64,000 nucleotides of DNA from Acinetobacter lwoffii (GTDB lineage Bacteria; Pseudomonadota; Gammaproteobacteria; Pseudomonadales; Moraxellaceae): positions 620,001 through 684,000 of the forward strand of contig NZ_CP077369.1 of assembly GCF_019048525.1 (NCBI RefSeq), in the 5' to 3' direction. Below, piece after piece: positions 21,221-29,422 of the stretch (within the stretch, counting starts at the first letter, position 1; each line of letters begins with the position of its first letter). Both the position numbers and the translations under genes were made by a program. Below the pieces are notes generated by a model. That model was not told where the DNA came from and searched no databases. It saw nothing but the letters and a program-made list of their open reading frames with translations.

Positions 21221-21240
21221 TTGACAATATGGATTGTCAA
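21221..21240. promoter_or_regulatory. Candidate TetR operator between the SDR and TetR genes
   Basis: TTGACAATATGGATTGTCAA contains a perfect 8-4-8 inverted repeat, 90 bp from the SDR start and 115 bp from the regulator start. Its left half includes TTGACA, a consensus -35 for a rightward promoter, so a bound repressor would block RNA polymerase. Confidence 0.65.
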
Positions 21241-21354
21241 TAATTATCCCCTATCTTTAAAGGCCAAATTTCAGGGCAGCATTTCCATATAGGTCTAAGC
21301 GTGATTTATTGCTAAGATATTCAAAATCTTCATGCAGATGAGCACATAGGCCTT

Positions 21355-22032
21355 ATGACTGATTCAACCGACTCAGCAGCAAAATCACGACCCTCCAAAA
21401 CCAAGGAACGTCAGTTTAAAGGCCTGTCGATGGCTGAACGGCAGCAGGCACGTCGTGAGAAGCTGATCGAAGCCGGAATTGAAGCCTATGGCAGTTATGG
21501 TTTTTTTTCAGTTACCGTCAAAGATATCTGCAATGAAGCCAAACTGACTGAACGTTATTTTTATGAATCTTTCAAGAAAAGCGAGCATCTGTTTCAGACC
21601 ATTTTTTTGAAACTGATTGATGAACTGCAACAGAATGTGATGCACGCCATGATGCAGGCCTCGACCGATCCGAAAAAAATGATCGAAGCCGGTCTGACTG
21701 CTCTACTCACTACCCTGCGTGACAATCCGCGCATGGCACGGATCATTTATATCGATGCCATGCTGGTACAGGAGCTGCATAATCAGGCCACTATTCATGA
21801 AACCATGTCACGTTTCGACCGCATGATTCATGCCTTTGTCATGTTGATGATGCCGCAGTTAAATCGCAGCGAGCAGGAAATTTCATTGGTGTCGACCGGT
21901 TTAAATGGCTATGTCACCCAAATTGCCATTCGTTGGGTGATGAGTGGTTTTAAGCATTCGCTTGAGGAAGTTTTATCGTCGTGCAGTGTGGTTTTTTTGG
22001 CGCTGCTCGAGTCATTTTCCGAGAAAAAATAG
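21355..22032 (+). CDS. TetR/AcrR family transcriptional regulator
   Basis: A 225-residue regulator with an N-terminal TetR helix-turn-helix (RREKLIEAGIEAYGSYGFFSVTVKDICNEAKLTERYFYESF split over residues about 35-75) and an all-helical ligand-binding C-terminal half. A basic extension of about 30 residues precedes the HTH. It is divergent from the SDR gene with a palindrome in the shared promoter region. By usual TetR behaviour it represses the neighbour and itself until a small lipophilic ligand binds; the ligand is unknown. Confidence 0.9.
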   Translation: MTDSTDSAAKSRPSKTKERQFKGLSMAERQQARREKLIEAGIEAYGSYGFFSVTVKDICNEAKLTERYFYESFKKSEHLFQTIFLKLIDELQQNVMHAMMQASTDPKKMIEAGLTALLTTLRDNPRMARIIYIDAMLVQELHNQATIHETMSRFDRMIHAFVMLMMPQLNRSEQEISLVSTGLNGYVTQIAIRWVMSGFKHSLEEVLSSCSVVFLALLESFSEKK

Positions 22033-22191
22033 CTGTTAAATCCTGTGCTTAATCGGCTTTCCTGCATTTACCAGTGAGTTGAAGATTTATGCTGTACTAC
22101 GGAAATGAGTAAAATTAATTTATGATTTTTTAACAAGTTTCTGCATTATATTTGTCACAAATCTTTGCGAATATCAGCAGTTTTTCCCTTT

Positions 22192-22236
22192 CTGCAATGA
22201 TACTGTCATAATTAGTCTTTGTAATAAGCCTGTCAT
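22192..22236 (+). promoter_or_regulatory. Two Pho-box-like sites upstream of phoB
   Basis: Two 18-bp units each hold a pair of 7-mers spaced by four bases, as in the Pho box (CTGTCAT-n4-CTGTCAT): CTGCAATGATACTGTCAT at 22192-22209 and TTGTAATAAGCCTGTCAT at 22219-22236. In each unit the second 7-mer is perfect and the first matches 5 of 7. They end 45 bp before the GTG start, which supports PhoB autoregulation under phosphate starvation. Confidence 0.65.
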
Positions 22237-22281
22237 AAATATAAAACGGTTCACCGTTTACATGAAATAGGGTATTGCGTT

Positions 22282-22992
22282 GTGAAAGATGACTACATAT
22301 TAATCGTCGATGACGAGCTCCCGATTCGGGAAATGATCCATACCTCTCTGGATATGGCCGGTTTTCAGTGCTTGCAGGCAGAAGATGCCAAGCAGGCGCA
22401 TCAGATGATTGTGGATCAGCGTCCGGCACTGATTTTGCTGGACTGGATGATGCCGGGTGGTGTCAGCGGTGTGGACCTGTGTCGTCGTCTGAAACGTGAT
22501 GAAAGCCTGTCAGAAATTCCGGTGATCATGCTCACAGCGCGTGGTGAAGAAGACCATAAGGTACAAGGTCTGGATGCCGGTGCCGATGACTACATGACCA
22601 AGCCATTCTCGACCCGGGAACTGGTCTCGCGGATTAAGGCAGTACTGCGCCGCGCCAATGCCCTGAGCGGTGAAAAAACCATTGATGCCAATGGACTGAT
22701 TCTGGATCCGGTCAGCCAGCGGGTGAATTTTGGCAATAATATTCTGGAAATGGGGCCGACTGAATATCGTTTGCTGGCATTCTTTATGACCCATCCGGAA
22801 CGTGCCTATACCCGTGCGCAATTGCTGGATCAGGTGTGGGGCGGTAACGTCTATATTGAAGACCGGACTATCGATGTGCATATCCGTCGCCTGCGTAAAG
22901 TGCTGGAACCTTATGGTGTAGACCGTTTTGTACAGACCGTTCGCGGAACGGGCTATCGTTTCTCGACCCGTTCAGATGTCGCTTTAGGTTAA
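22282..22992 (+). CDS. phoB: Phosphate regulon response regulator
   Basis: OmpR-family response regulator of 236 residues with a GTG start at 22282. The receiver domain has the acidic pair Asp10/Asp11, the phosphoacceptor Asp54 in LLDWMMPGG and the switch lysine in [10 protein letters not shown]. The C-terminal winged helix ([21 protein letters not shown], then [18 protein letters not shown]) matches PhoB closely. Once phosphorylated by PhoR it activates Pho-box promoters. It precedes phoR by 25 bp, and Pho-box-like repeats lie just upstream. Confidence 0.95.
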   Translation: MKDDYILIVDDELPIREMIHTSLDMAGFQCLQAEDAKQAHQMIVDQRPALILLDWMMPGGVSGVDLCRRLKRDESLSEIPVIMLTARGEEDHKVQGLDAGADDYMTKPFSTRELVSRIKAVLRRANALSGEKTIDANGLILDPVSQRVNFGNNILEMGPTEYRLLAFFMTHPERAYTRAQLLDQVWGGNVYIEDRTIDVHIRRLRKVLEPYGVDRFVQTVRGTGYRFSTRSDVALG

Positions 22993-23017
22993 TATCTTTT
23001 AAGGTAAATCTTGTTTT

Positions 23018-24376
23018 ATGTATGAACCCTACCCTGTCCCCGAACTGGCACGCGAACACAAAAGAATCCGTTACAGCAGTTTATGGGATTTTGCGAAGCA
23101 GGATTTACGCTTACTGGCTTTTTTCCTGATTATCGCCAGCTTTATCGGTTTTGGGATTGGGTATTTCTGGGTTTGTATCGTAATTGCTTTCGTGGCGTTC
23201 TTTGCGACCCAAATGCGTTCCTTATATCTGGTCAATGAATGGATTTCCAATCGCCCTTATGATGTTCCACCAAATATTGGCGGGATTTGGGGTGCGCTAC
23301 TTTTCAATGTTTACCGCGCCCAACGTCAGGAACGGATTGTTCAGGCGGAAATGGTCGAACTGATTGATCGTGCACAGTCTTCACTGGTGGCCTTGCAAGA
23401 AGCTGTGGTACTACTTGATGAAAACCAGCAGATTGAATGGTGGAATCCGGCAGCCGAACGTCTGCTCGGAATCTCCAGTGACGACCGTCGCCGTAATATC
23501 CTGACCTTGCTACGCCAACCAAGCTTTATCGAATACTATCACCATATTGATGAATCTCCCGACGGCCTGAAAATGCGTTCTTCGCTGTTCGAAGACCATT
23601 ATGTGCAGGTCAAAATGACCCGTTTTGGTGGAGAAAGCCGGGTACTGGTCGCTTATGATGTGACCAGGATGCATAATCTGGAACAGATGCGAAAGGATTT
23701 TGTCGACAATATTTCACATGAACTGCGCACTCCTTTGACCGTGCTCAGTGGCTATATTGAAACCTTTACCGATCAGGAAGATATTAATCCACGCTGGAAA
23801 CGCGCTTTTGATCAGATGCAGTCGCAAACCCGACGCATGAATGCTCTGGTCAACGACCTGCTGCTGCTGTCACGTCTGGAAAATGATAAGAATATTGCCA
23901 AAAACCAGATCATTGAAATGCCGAGTCTGATGAACCAGCTATTCGATGATGCCCAGGCCTATAATATTGATTATGGTCATACCCTGAATCTGGACATTGA
24001 CAGTCATTGCGATCTGATCGGTTCAGATATGGAATTGGCTAGCGCCTTTAGTAACCTGATCACCAATGCCATCAAGTACACGCCTAAAGGCGGCACCATC
24101 ACCATCGGCTGGCATGATGATGGTGAATCGGCTTATTTTGTGGTGCAAGATAACGGTATCGGGATTGATCCTAAGCATCTGCCACGTCTGACCGAGCGTT
24201 TTTACCGCATCGATTCAGACCGCAGCCGCCGTACTGGCGGTACCGGTTTGGGATTGGCAATTGTCAAACATGTGCTGATGCAACATCAGGCACATCTGGA
24301 AATTGAGTCCAAGGAAAACCAAGGCTCTACCTTTAAGGTGATTTTCCCCAAAGAGCGTCTCAGCTTTCCAGAGTAA
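23018..24376 (+). CDS. phoR: Phosphate regulon sensor histidine kinase
   Basis: Inner-membrane sensor kinase of 452 residues. Two closely spaced membrane helices (about residues 30-68) without a large periplasmic loop are followed by a DUF3329-like linker, a PAS domain (LLDENQQIEWWNPAAERLLGI) and a HisKA domain with the phosphorylated His in NISHELRTPL. The HATPase domain has an N box (NLITNAIKYTPKG), DNGIGI and the GTGLGLAIVKH loop. This layout is typical of PhoR, which senses phosphate through PstSCAB/PhoU rather than directly. Operon with phoB. Confidence 0.95.
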   Translation: MYEPYPVPELAREHKRIRYSSLWDFAKQDLRLLAFFLIIASFIGFGIGYFWVCIVIAFVAFFATQMRSLYLVNEWISNRPYDVPPNIGGIWGALLFNVYRAQRQERIVQAEMVELIDRAQSSLVALQEAVVLLDENQQIEWWNPAAERLLGISSDDRRRNILTLLRQPSFIEYYHHIDESPDGLKMRSSLFEDHYVQVKMTRFGGESRVLVAYDVTRMHNLEQMRKDFVDNISHELRTPLTVLSGYIETFTDQEDINPRWKRAFDQMQSQTRRMNALVNDLLLLSRLENDKNIAKNQIIEMPSLMNQLFDDAQAYNIDYGHTLNLDIDSHCDLIGSDMELASAFSNLITNAIKYTPKGGTITIGWHDDGESAYFVVQDNGIGIDPKHLPRLTERFYRIDSDRSRRTGGTGLGLAIVKHVLMQHQAHLEIESKENQGSTFKVIFPKERLSFPE

Positions 24377-24388
24377 GATACCCATCAA

Positions 24389-24416
24389 AAAAGGTGCCAT
24401 CGGTACCTTTTCTTTT
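24389..24416 (+). terminator. Intrinsic terminator between phoR and the GST gene
   Basis: AAAAGGTGCC and GGTACCTTTT pair with one mismatch around a three-base loop, followed by TCTTTT. It is placed just after phoR and just before the end of the convergent glutathione-transferase gene, and could work in both directions. Confidence 0.7.
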
Positions 24417-24422
24417 AAGTAC

Positions 24423-25073
24423 TTAAGAGCTGATCTGTTTTTCTTTGGACAGTGCACGCGCATAGGCTGCACGTTGTGAGACCCGTTTCAGATAGGCTTG
24501 AATCGCTGGATAGCTTTGACCCGTCCGGCTCTGCATCGCTTCCAAAGGAAAACTCATCTGAATATCGGCAAAACTGAAATGCCCGGCAAAATAATCATGC
24601 TCGCTCAAATAGCTTTCCAGAAACTGGATATGATCTTTTAAACGGCTCTGTACAAACTGTTTTTTCACTCCATCACAGATTTTCTTGGCCACCGGCCGAA
24701 TCAGCAACGGGGTATGTTTTGGTACAGTGGTCATCACCAGTTGCATTACCAGCAGCGGCATCAACGAGCCTTCCGCATAATGCATCCAGTAACGGTACTG
24801 GGCCTTGTCGGCAATATCTTCTGGGCGAAACTGCTGCTGTTCATCATAAGTTTGCTGCAAATATTCCAGGATCGCCGCAGATTCTGCCAGTACCTGCGAC
24901 TGATCGACCAGAATCGGAGCCTTACCCAACGGATGGATCTGTTTTAAGGCCGGTGGCGCAGAAAGGTTGGGTTGACGTTTATAGTATTTAACCTCGTAAT
25001 CCAGTCCTAATTCTTCCATGGCCCACAGGATACGAAATGATCGTGATTGTTCGAGATGATGTAAAACACGCAT
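24423..25073 (-). CDS. Glutathione S-transferase family protein
   Basis: A 216-residue protein with an N-terminal thioredoxin-like GST domain (MRVLHHLEQSRSFRILWAMEELGLDYEV, catalytic-type Ser in QSRSFR, and the cis-proline/ESAAI motif in LAESAAILEYL) and an all-helical C-terminal domain (HYFAGHFSFADIQMSFPLEA equivalent at the end). Such proteins conjugate glutathione to electrophiles or reduce disulphides; the substrate is unknown. Convergent with phoR; no operon partner. Confidence 0.9.
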   Translation of the reverse strand: MRVLHHLEQSRSFRILWAMEELGLDYEVKYYKRQPNLSAPPALKQIHPLGKAPILVDQSQVLAESAAILEYLQQTYDEQQQFRPEDIADKAQYRYWMHYAEGSLMPLLVMQLVMTTVPKHTPLLIRPVAKKICDGVKKQFVQSRLKDHIQFLESYLSEHDYFAGHFSFADIQMSFPLEAMQSRTGQSYPAIQAYLKRVSQRAAYARALSKEKQISS

Positions 25074-25233
25074 ATTAGACTCATGATTTTATTGTTCTTA
25101 CTTTTCGAGCATAGCAAAAAGCAGCAGACTCTAGCTCATTTTTTGATGACTGTAATGATATGTATCCTATGTTGTAGATTCACTATTTGAGTTCAACTCA
25201 GACAGCGCTCCATATTCCCATCATTTTTAGCAT

Positions 25234-26181
25234 TTATCGGGAAGCACGCATCTGGTCTGGAAATGCAGGCGCTTCTAAACGTGGCCCATCATAGGCAGGA
25301 ATGGAACCAAAACGTTCATGACCTTCAATCCATTGTTCCCGCGCAATTTTAAGTTCCTCTGTCGTACGCCCGACCAGATTCCACCACAGTAAAATCGGGC
25401 TTTCAAATGGTTCCCCACCAATCAATAGCACCCGGCTCCCGGTATGAATTTCAGCATTGACTTGCTGCAACCCCGGCTCCAGGATCAGCATATTATCTTC
25501 AGTCAGTTCATGCCCATTAATGCTGGCCGTCCCTTCAAGCACCATAAAGCCATATTCAAATTTCGGATTCAGCGGCAAGCGCGCACTGGTACTTTGAGCT
25601 GCATACAGGTCTACTCCGAGCAGTTCGCTATGCACTTTAACTGGTGATCTCGTTTTTAAATATTCTCCGACCAGCACGGTAAACTCAATGCCTTGCTCAT
25701 TTATGACCGGCAATTCAGGATAATGTTCAAAACCCGGTGCCATATTGATCTTGTCATCCGGCAAGGCAATCCATAACTGCGCTGCATGCATATGCGTTTC
25801 ACTTTCAGGAGAGACTTCGGTATGTGAAATGCCATAACCCGAGGTCATCAGATTGACCTGCTTGGGACGAATCAATTGCTGATTTCCCAGACTGTCATTG
25901 TGCATCATGCTGCCTTCGATCATCCAGGTAAAGGTCTGCAGACCAATGTGTGGATGAGGGCCGATATCCAAACCATCTCCTTGCGGGAAACTGGCCGGAC
26001 CCGCATGATCCAGAAAACACCAGGCACCAATCATGCGCTTATGCCGGCTCGGCAAGGCGCGTTTAATCACGGTGCCCTGCCCGATTTCCGCGCGACGTAA
26101 AGGAAACTCCTGAATAAACTGATTCACGTACTTTTCACAATCATCGGAATTCGACAGTTCAATATCACTATTATTCGACAT
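25234..26181 (-). CDS. Pirin family protein
   Basis: Bicupin protein of 315 residues. The N-terminal cupin carries the metal-site motif HPHIGLQTFTWMIEG and downstream His/Glu residues (SHTEVSPE, HMHAAQLW); the second cupin is degenerate. Bacterial pirins are iron-binding proteins, some with quercetinase activity, and their physiological role is unsettled. The residue HPHIGL plus GSMMHNDSLGN make the family clear. Single gene, starting next to a long intergenic region that carries a parS site. Confidence 0.88.
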   Translation of the reverse strand: MSNNSDIELSNSDDCEKYVNQFIQEFPLRRAEIGQGTVIKRALPSRHKRMIGAWCFLDHAGPASFPQGDGLDIGPHPHIGLQTFTWMIEGSMMHNDSLGNQQLIRPKQVNLMTSGYGISHTEVSPESETHMHAAQLWIALPDDKINMAPGFEHYPELPVINEQGIEFTVLVGEYLKTRSPVKVHSELLGVDLYAAQSTSARLPLNPKFEYGFMVLEGTASINGHELTEDNMLILEPGLQQVNAEIHTGSRVLLIGGEPFESPILLWWNLVGRTTEELKIAREQWIEGHERFGSIPAYDGPRLEAPAFPDQMRASR

Positions 26182-26471
26182 GGCTGAGCTTACCTCGGCA
26201 TTTTCATTCTACTTTTGAGTGGCTGAGACATGCATTTGACCGATTCAAGATGCCTCTCTGTTCAGGACAATGTACAGGGTCTATGGGCAAAATCTATCCT
26301 TGGAAATATTTAGATACGTATAAAACTCCTCATTAGTTCCATCAATTTAAATCCTGAAAAGCTGATGAGATTTGTATCCAAAGCCCCAAACTTGAGTTTT
26401 AGCAAGTCAATCATGATTTAGGTACATGGCGTTATGAGTTTAAATAAACTGAAGGTCAGGAATGTCATTTA

Positions 26472-26487
26472 TGTTTCACGTGAAACG
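26472..26487. promoter_or_regulatory. parS: Chromosomal centromere site parS
   Basis: TGTTTCACGTGAAACG holds the perfect 14-bp palindrome GTTTCACGTGAAAC and matches 15 of 16 bases of the well-known ParB-binding parS consensus (TGTTTCACGTGAAACA). It is intergenic, as many functional sites are. Such sites cluster near the replication origin, which would place this window in the origin-proximal part of the chromosome. Confidence 0.85.
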
Positions 26488-26589
26488 AATCAACAACATC
26501 CAAAGCCCCCATGAATAAGATGATTATTCATGTATTTCAATCACTTTCCATTTAACAAAACACAAATTTTGTTACGTTTTAGCATTAAA

Positions 26590-26627
26590 AACTTCCCGGA
26601 TACCCAATTTTTGGGAGGTTATTTTTT
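26590..26627 (+). terminator. Terminator-like hairpin upstream of a diguanylate cyclase gene
   Basis: AACTTCCC pairs with GGGAGGTT (one G-T pair) and is followed by ATTTTTT, 50 bp before the start at 26678. A competing inner hairpin CCCAA-TTT-TTGGG uses the same GGG. No rightward gene lies upstream, so it would end either a leader transcript or an unannotated small RNA. I do not see a c-di-GMP riboswitch consensus. Confidence 0.5.
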
Positions 26628-26677
26628 ACTCAACCACGGCATAATAGGCACCTATAAAAATAATACTGGACCAGGAC

Positions 26678-28000
26678 ATGTCTGCTCAGAATGAGAATAT
26701 ATATTCAACGGCGAATGTATCTTTTCAAAATTCGACGACCGATAAATCACTGAAATTATCTGAATGTGATCTGCAGAACCGTCAGCTGATTGAACAGGCG
26801 CTAACAGATCCTCATGCCCGTATTCCTGCCCCGTTTCAGCAGTATTTTCATGATTATGTCTATACGCATAGTCATCATAACTTGCGTCAAATTAACTATC
26901 TGGCGCAAATAGCCTTTTTACTGTATTTCTTTGCCGATATCCTGATTATTCCAGACATGTTTTTTATTTCTGGTCTGATGCGCGTCGTTCTGGTTCTGGG
27001 CGCGATGTTTTGCTGTTATTACCTGTTTAAAAGACATAAAAACATTCAGATTCTGGACAGAATCTTGCCGATAGGCACCACTGTGGCTGCAGCGGCCTGG
27101 ATTGGCTTACTCGCGCTTTCAACCAGTCCCCATGTTGCTACCTATATTTATGCCTCTGCGATCTTTATTCTCATCGCCAATCTCTGTGTGCAGACCCAGT
27201 TTAAAGTCGCAGTCTATTGCTCCATCTTGATTGCCCTGTTTATCATGCTTGGGGTGACCCAGTTCATGAGTGCTTCTCAAGCCTTTATTTTTAGTGTGGT
27301 CTTTAGTCCACTGTGGTTTTTTAGCATTTATATTAACTGGAATAATATTCTGAATATACGGCGTTCTTTTCTGCGCTCCCTACTTGATGAATGGAACTAT
27401 CAAACCTTAAAGAATCTGGCACATACCGATGATTTGACCCAGCTCTACAACCGTCGCCATTTTGTCGATATGGCTGAACGCTCTATTCATCAATGGCCTA
27501 AACATGCCAGTAGCTGCCTGCTGATGTTTGATGTGGATCATTTTAAAAATATTAATGATAGCTATGGGCATGATGTTGGTGATCGGGTACTACAACTGAT
27601 TGCTGAAGTGACCCGTAAAGAAATGCGGCATAGCGATGTACTGGCACGTTTTGGTGGGGAGGAATTTATCGCCCTCCTAGAAGATACTCAGCTGCAAGAC
27701 AGCTGGGTGATTGCAGAACGAATTCGTTGTGCAATTCAAAAGCAGTACATTTATGTCGAACCCAATCATGCCATCCGGTTCACCATTTCGATCGGTGTAG
27801 CAGAACTGGAATCCCATACCCAACCCCTGGAAGACCTGATCAAACAAGCCGATATTGCCTTGTATCAGGCCAAGAAGTCTGGCCGAAACCGGATTGAGGT
27901 CTATCATCCAGATATGCTGAATAAGCCCAAGCCTGCGACAGAAAATCCCTGGAATGTATTTAAGCCAGACACTCAACCAGCCCAGTCAACGGCGAATTAA
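26678..28000 (+). CDS. Membrane-anchored diguanylate cyclase (GGDEF)
   Basis: Makes c-di-GMP from two GTP. The 440-residue protein has a cytoplasmic N-terminus, about five or six membrane helices (residues about 75-225) and a C-terminal GGDEF domain beginning HTDDLTQLYNRRHF. The active site reads RFGGEEF, a functional variant, and the substrate-binding FDVDHFKNINDSYGHDVGD is intact. An RxxD inhibitory site (RHSD) lies five residues before GGEEF, so product inhibition is expected. It shares architecture and an N-terminal DPHARIPAP-like motif with the next gene. Confidence 0.92.
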   Translation: MSAQNENIYSTANVSFQNSTTDKSLKLSECDLQNRQLIEQALTDPHARIPAPFQQYFHDYVYTHSHHNLRQINYLAQIAFLLYFFADILIIPDMFFISGLMRVVLVLGAMFCCYYLFKRHKNIQILDRILPIGTTVAAAAWIGLLALSTSPHVATYIYASAIFILIANLCVQTQFKVAVYCSILIALFIMLGVTQFMSASQAFIFSVVFSPLWFFSIYINWNNILNIRRSFLRSLLDEWNYQTLKNLAHTDDLTQLYNRRHFVDMAERSIHQWPKHASSCLLMFDVDHFKNINDSYGHDVGDRVLQLIAEVTRKEMRHSDVLARFGGEEFIALLEDTQLQDSWVIAERIRCAIQKQYIYVEPNHAIRFTISIGVAELESHTQPLEDLIKQADIALYQAKKSGRNRIEVYHPDMLNKPKPATENPWNVFKPDTQPAQSTAN

Positions 28001-28190
28001 AGCTGGATCATTAGTCTGTTCTATAAGCTAGGATCATCCTTAGAATGCACTAATCGGGGATTTCATTTTATAAAATAAATTTGATTCTTCCACTTTTAAA
28101 ATATCCAACAAAAGAATAGAATATTTTTTATACAACTATATATAAATTTCATCTTATTCATTTTTATATATTTTAATTTGGGAAGGCTGC

Positions 28191-29414
28191 ATGCCGCATG
28201 ATAACGAAAAAGAATCACGTACCCTGATTCAGGAGGCTCTTCAAGATCCGCTTATTCGTATTCCTGCGCCTCTAAAACCGGCCTACTATGCCCATCAAAA
28301 GAAGCTCACTTTAAAATACCTATTACAGGTTAATTTATTCGCACAGTTGGCTTATGCCTCTTATACCATCGCCGATATTCTGGTGCTGAATGACATTCTC
28401 AAGTTACTCATTTTGACCAAAATCAGCTATACCATTCTGATCGTACTGATCACGATCTGGATGTATCACTCTTATCGCAATTTACCTGTGTTTGATTTAC
28501 TCTTGCCTACCTCAATTATTGGCGCAAGTGCCATCTGGTTTTTTAATCTAAACCAGTCTGAAAGTGCTTATACCCTCATTTATCAATATGCCTCCTTGGT
28601 CTTTATTGTGTTGGCCAATTTATGTGTGCAGATCCGGTTCTGGCCGTCTTTGATTACTTCGAATCTGATTACCCTGATAATTTACATCGGCGTATATTTC
28701 AATACTCGGTCTGACCTGTACCAGATGTTTTTATTTTCCCTGATTTATCTGCCGGTATTGACCTTCAGTCTTTATATTAGTTGGAGCTCAACCTTAAAAT
28801 CACGCATGGTATTCTTGCAGCATACCCTGAATGAATATAACCGGCAGGCCTTTGAAAATATGGCCCATACCGATTCCCTCACCGGCCTGAATAACCGTCG
28901 CTGTTTTGAATATCTCGCGCAACAACTGGTACAACAGAATTTTGATCAACCGGTACCTATGAGTTTACTGGTATTTGATGTGGATCATTTTAAGCAGATT
29001 AATGATCGTTATGGTCATGATATCGGAGATCAGGTCTTACAGACGATTGCCCTGAGCACACGCAGTGAAATGCGACAGCATGATATTTTGGCACGCTATG
29101 GCGGTGAAGAATTTATTGCATTTTTACCCGAAACCTCTCTGGATGAAGCGCTAAAAGTTGCCGAGCGTTTAAGGCATAACATTGAAAATATTGTGATCGA
29201 TCTAGACAGCCAGCATCGTTTCAGTTTTAGCATTTCGATTGGTGCTGCCATTCTGGAAAGCTGTGAAACAGATTTAATGACCCTGATTAAACAGGCCGAT
29301 ATTGCCTTATATCAGGCTAAAGCCAATGGACGGAATCGGGTTGAAGCTTATGATCCAGATCTGGAGCAAAGTTTAGCTGGGGAGCTGCAAAACTGGCAGG
29401 TTAAACCGGCTTAA
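28191..29414 (+). CDS. Membrane-anchored diguanylate cyclase (GGDEF), paralogue of the preceding gene
   Basis: A 407-residue protein with the same plan as its upstream neighbour: N-terminal LIQEALQDPLIRIPAPL, several membrane helices (about 50-200) and a GGDEF domain with HTDSLTGLNNRRCF, FDVDHFKQINDRYGHDIGD and RYGGEEF. It also keeps an RxxD I-site (RQHD) at the right distance. The gap of 190 AT-rich bases suggests its own promoter. The pair looks like an old tandem duplication; sensing helices have diverged more than the catalytic domain. Confidence 0.92.
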   Translation: MPHDNEKESRTLIQEALQDPLIRIPAPLKPAYYAHQKKLTLKYLLQVNLFAQLAYASYTIADILVLNDILKLLILTKISYTILIVLITIWMYHSYRNLPVFDLLLPTSIIGASAIWFFNLNQSESAYTLIYQYASLVFIVLANLCVQIRFWPSLITSNLITLIIYIGVYFNTRSDLYQMFLFSLIYLPVLTFSLYISWSSTLKSRMVFLQHTLNEYNRQAFENMAHTDSLTGLNNRRCFEYLAQQLVQQNFDQPVPMSLLVFDVDHFKQINDRYGHDIGDQVLQTIALSTRSEMRQHDILARYGGEEFIAFLPETSLDEALKVAERLRHNIENIVIDLDSQHRFSFSISIGAAILESCETDLMTLIKQADIALYQAKANGRNRVEAYDPDLEQSLAGELQNWQVKPA

Positions 29415-29422
29415 ATTACCCG

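Larger units (their letters stand above)
26182..26677. other. 496-bp intergenic region (parS site and hairpin)
   Basis: No credible reading frame. It holds the parS-like palindrome at 26472-26487 and a terminator-like hairpin at 26590-26627, both described separately. The rest is AT-rich and should contain the promoters of the leftward pirin gene and the rightward diguanylate cyclase gene; I could not assign -10/-35 pairs with confidence. Confidence 0.6.

Noticed and set aside
26182..26677. A c-di-GMP riboswitch upstream of the first diguanylate cyclase gene
   Set aside because: I could not find the conserved GEMM core; only a terminator-like hairpin is visible.
27650..27672. GGEEF instead of GGDEF as a sign of an inactive cyclase
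   Set aside because: GGEEF is a known active variant, and the remaining substrate-binding motifs are intact.
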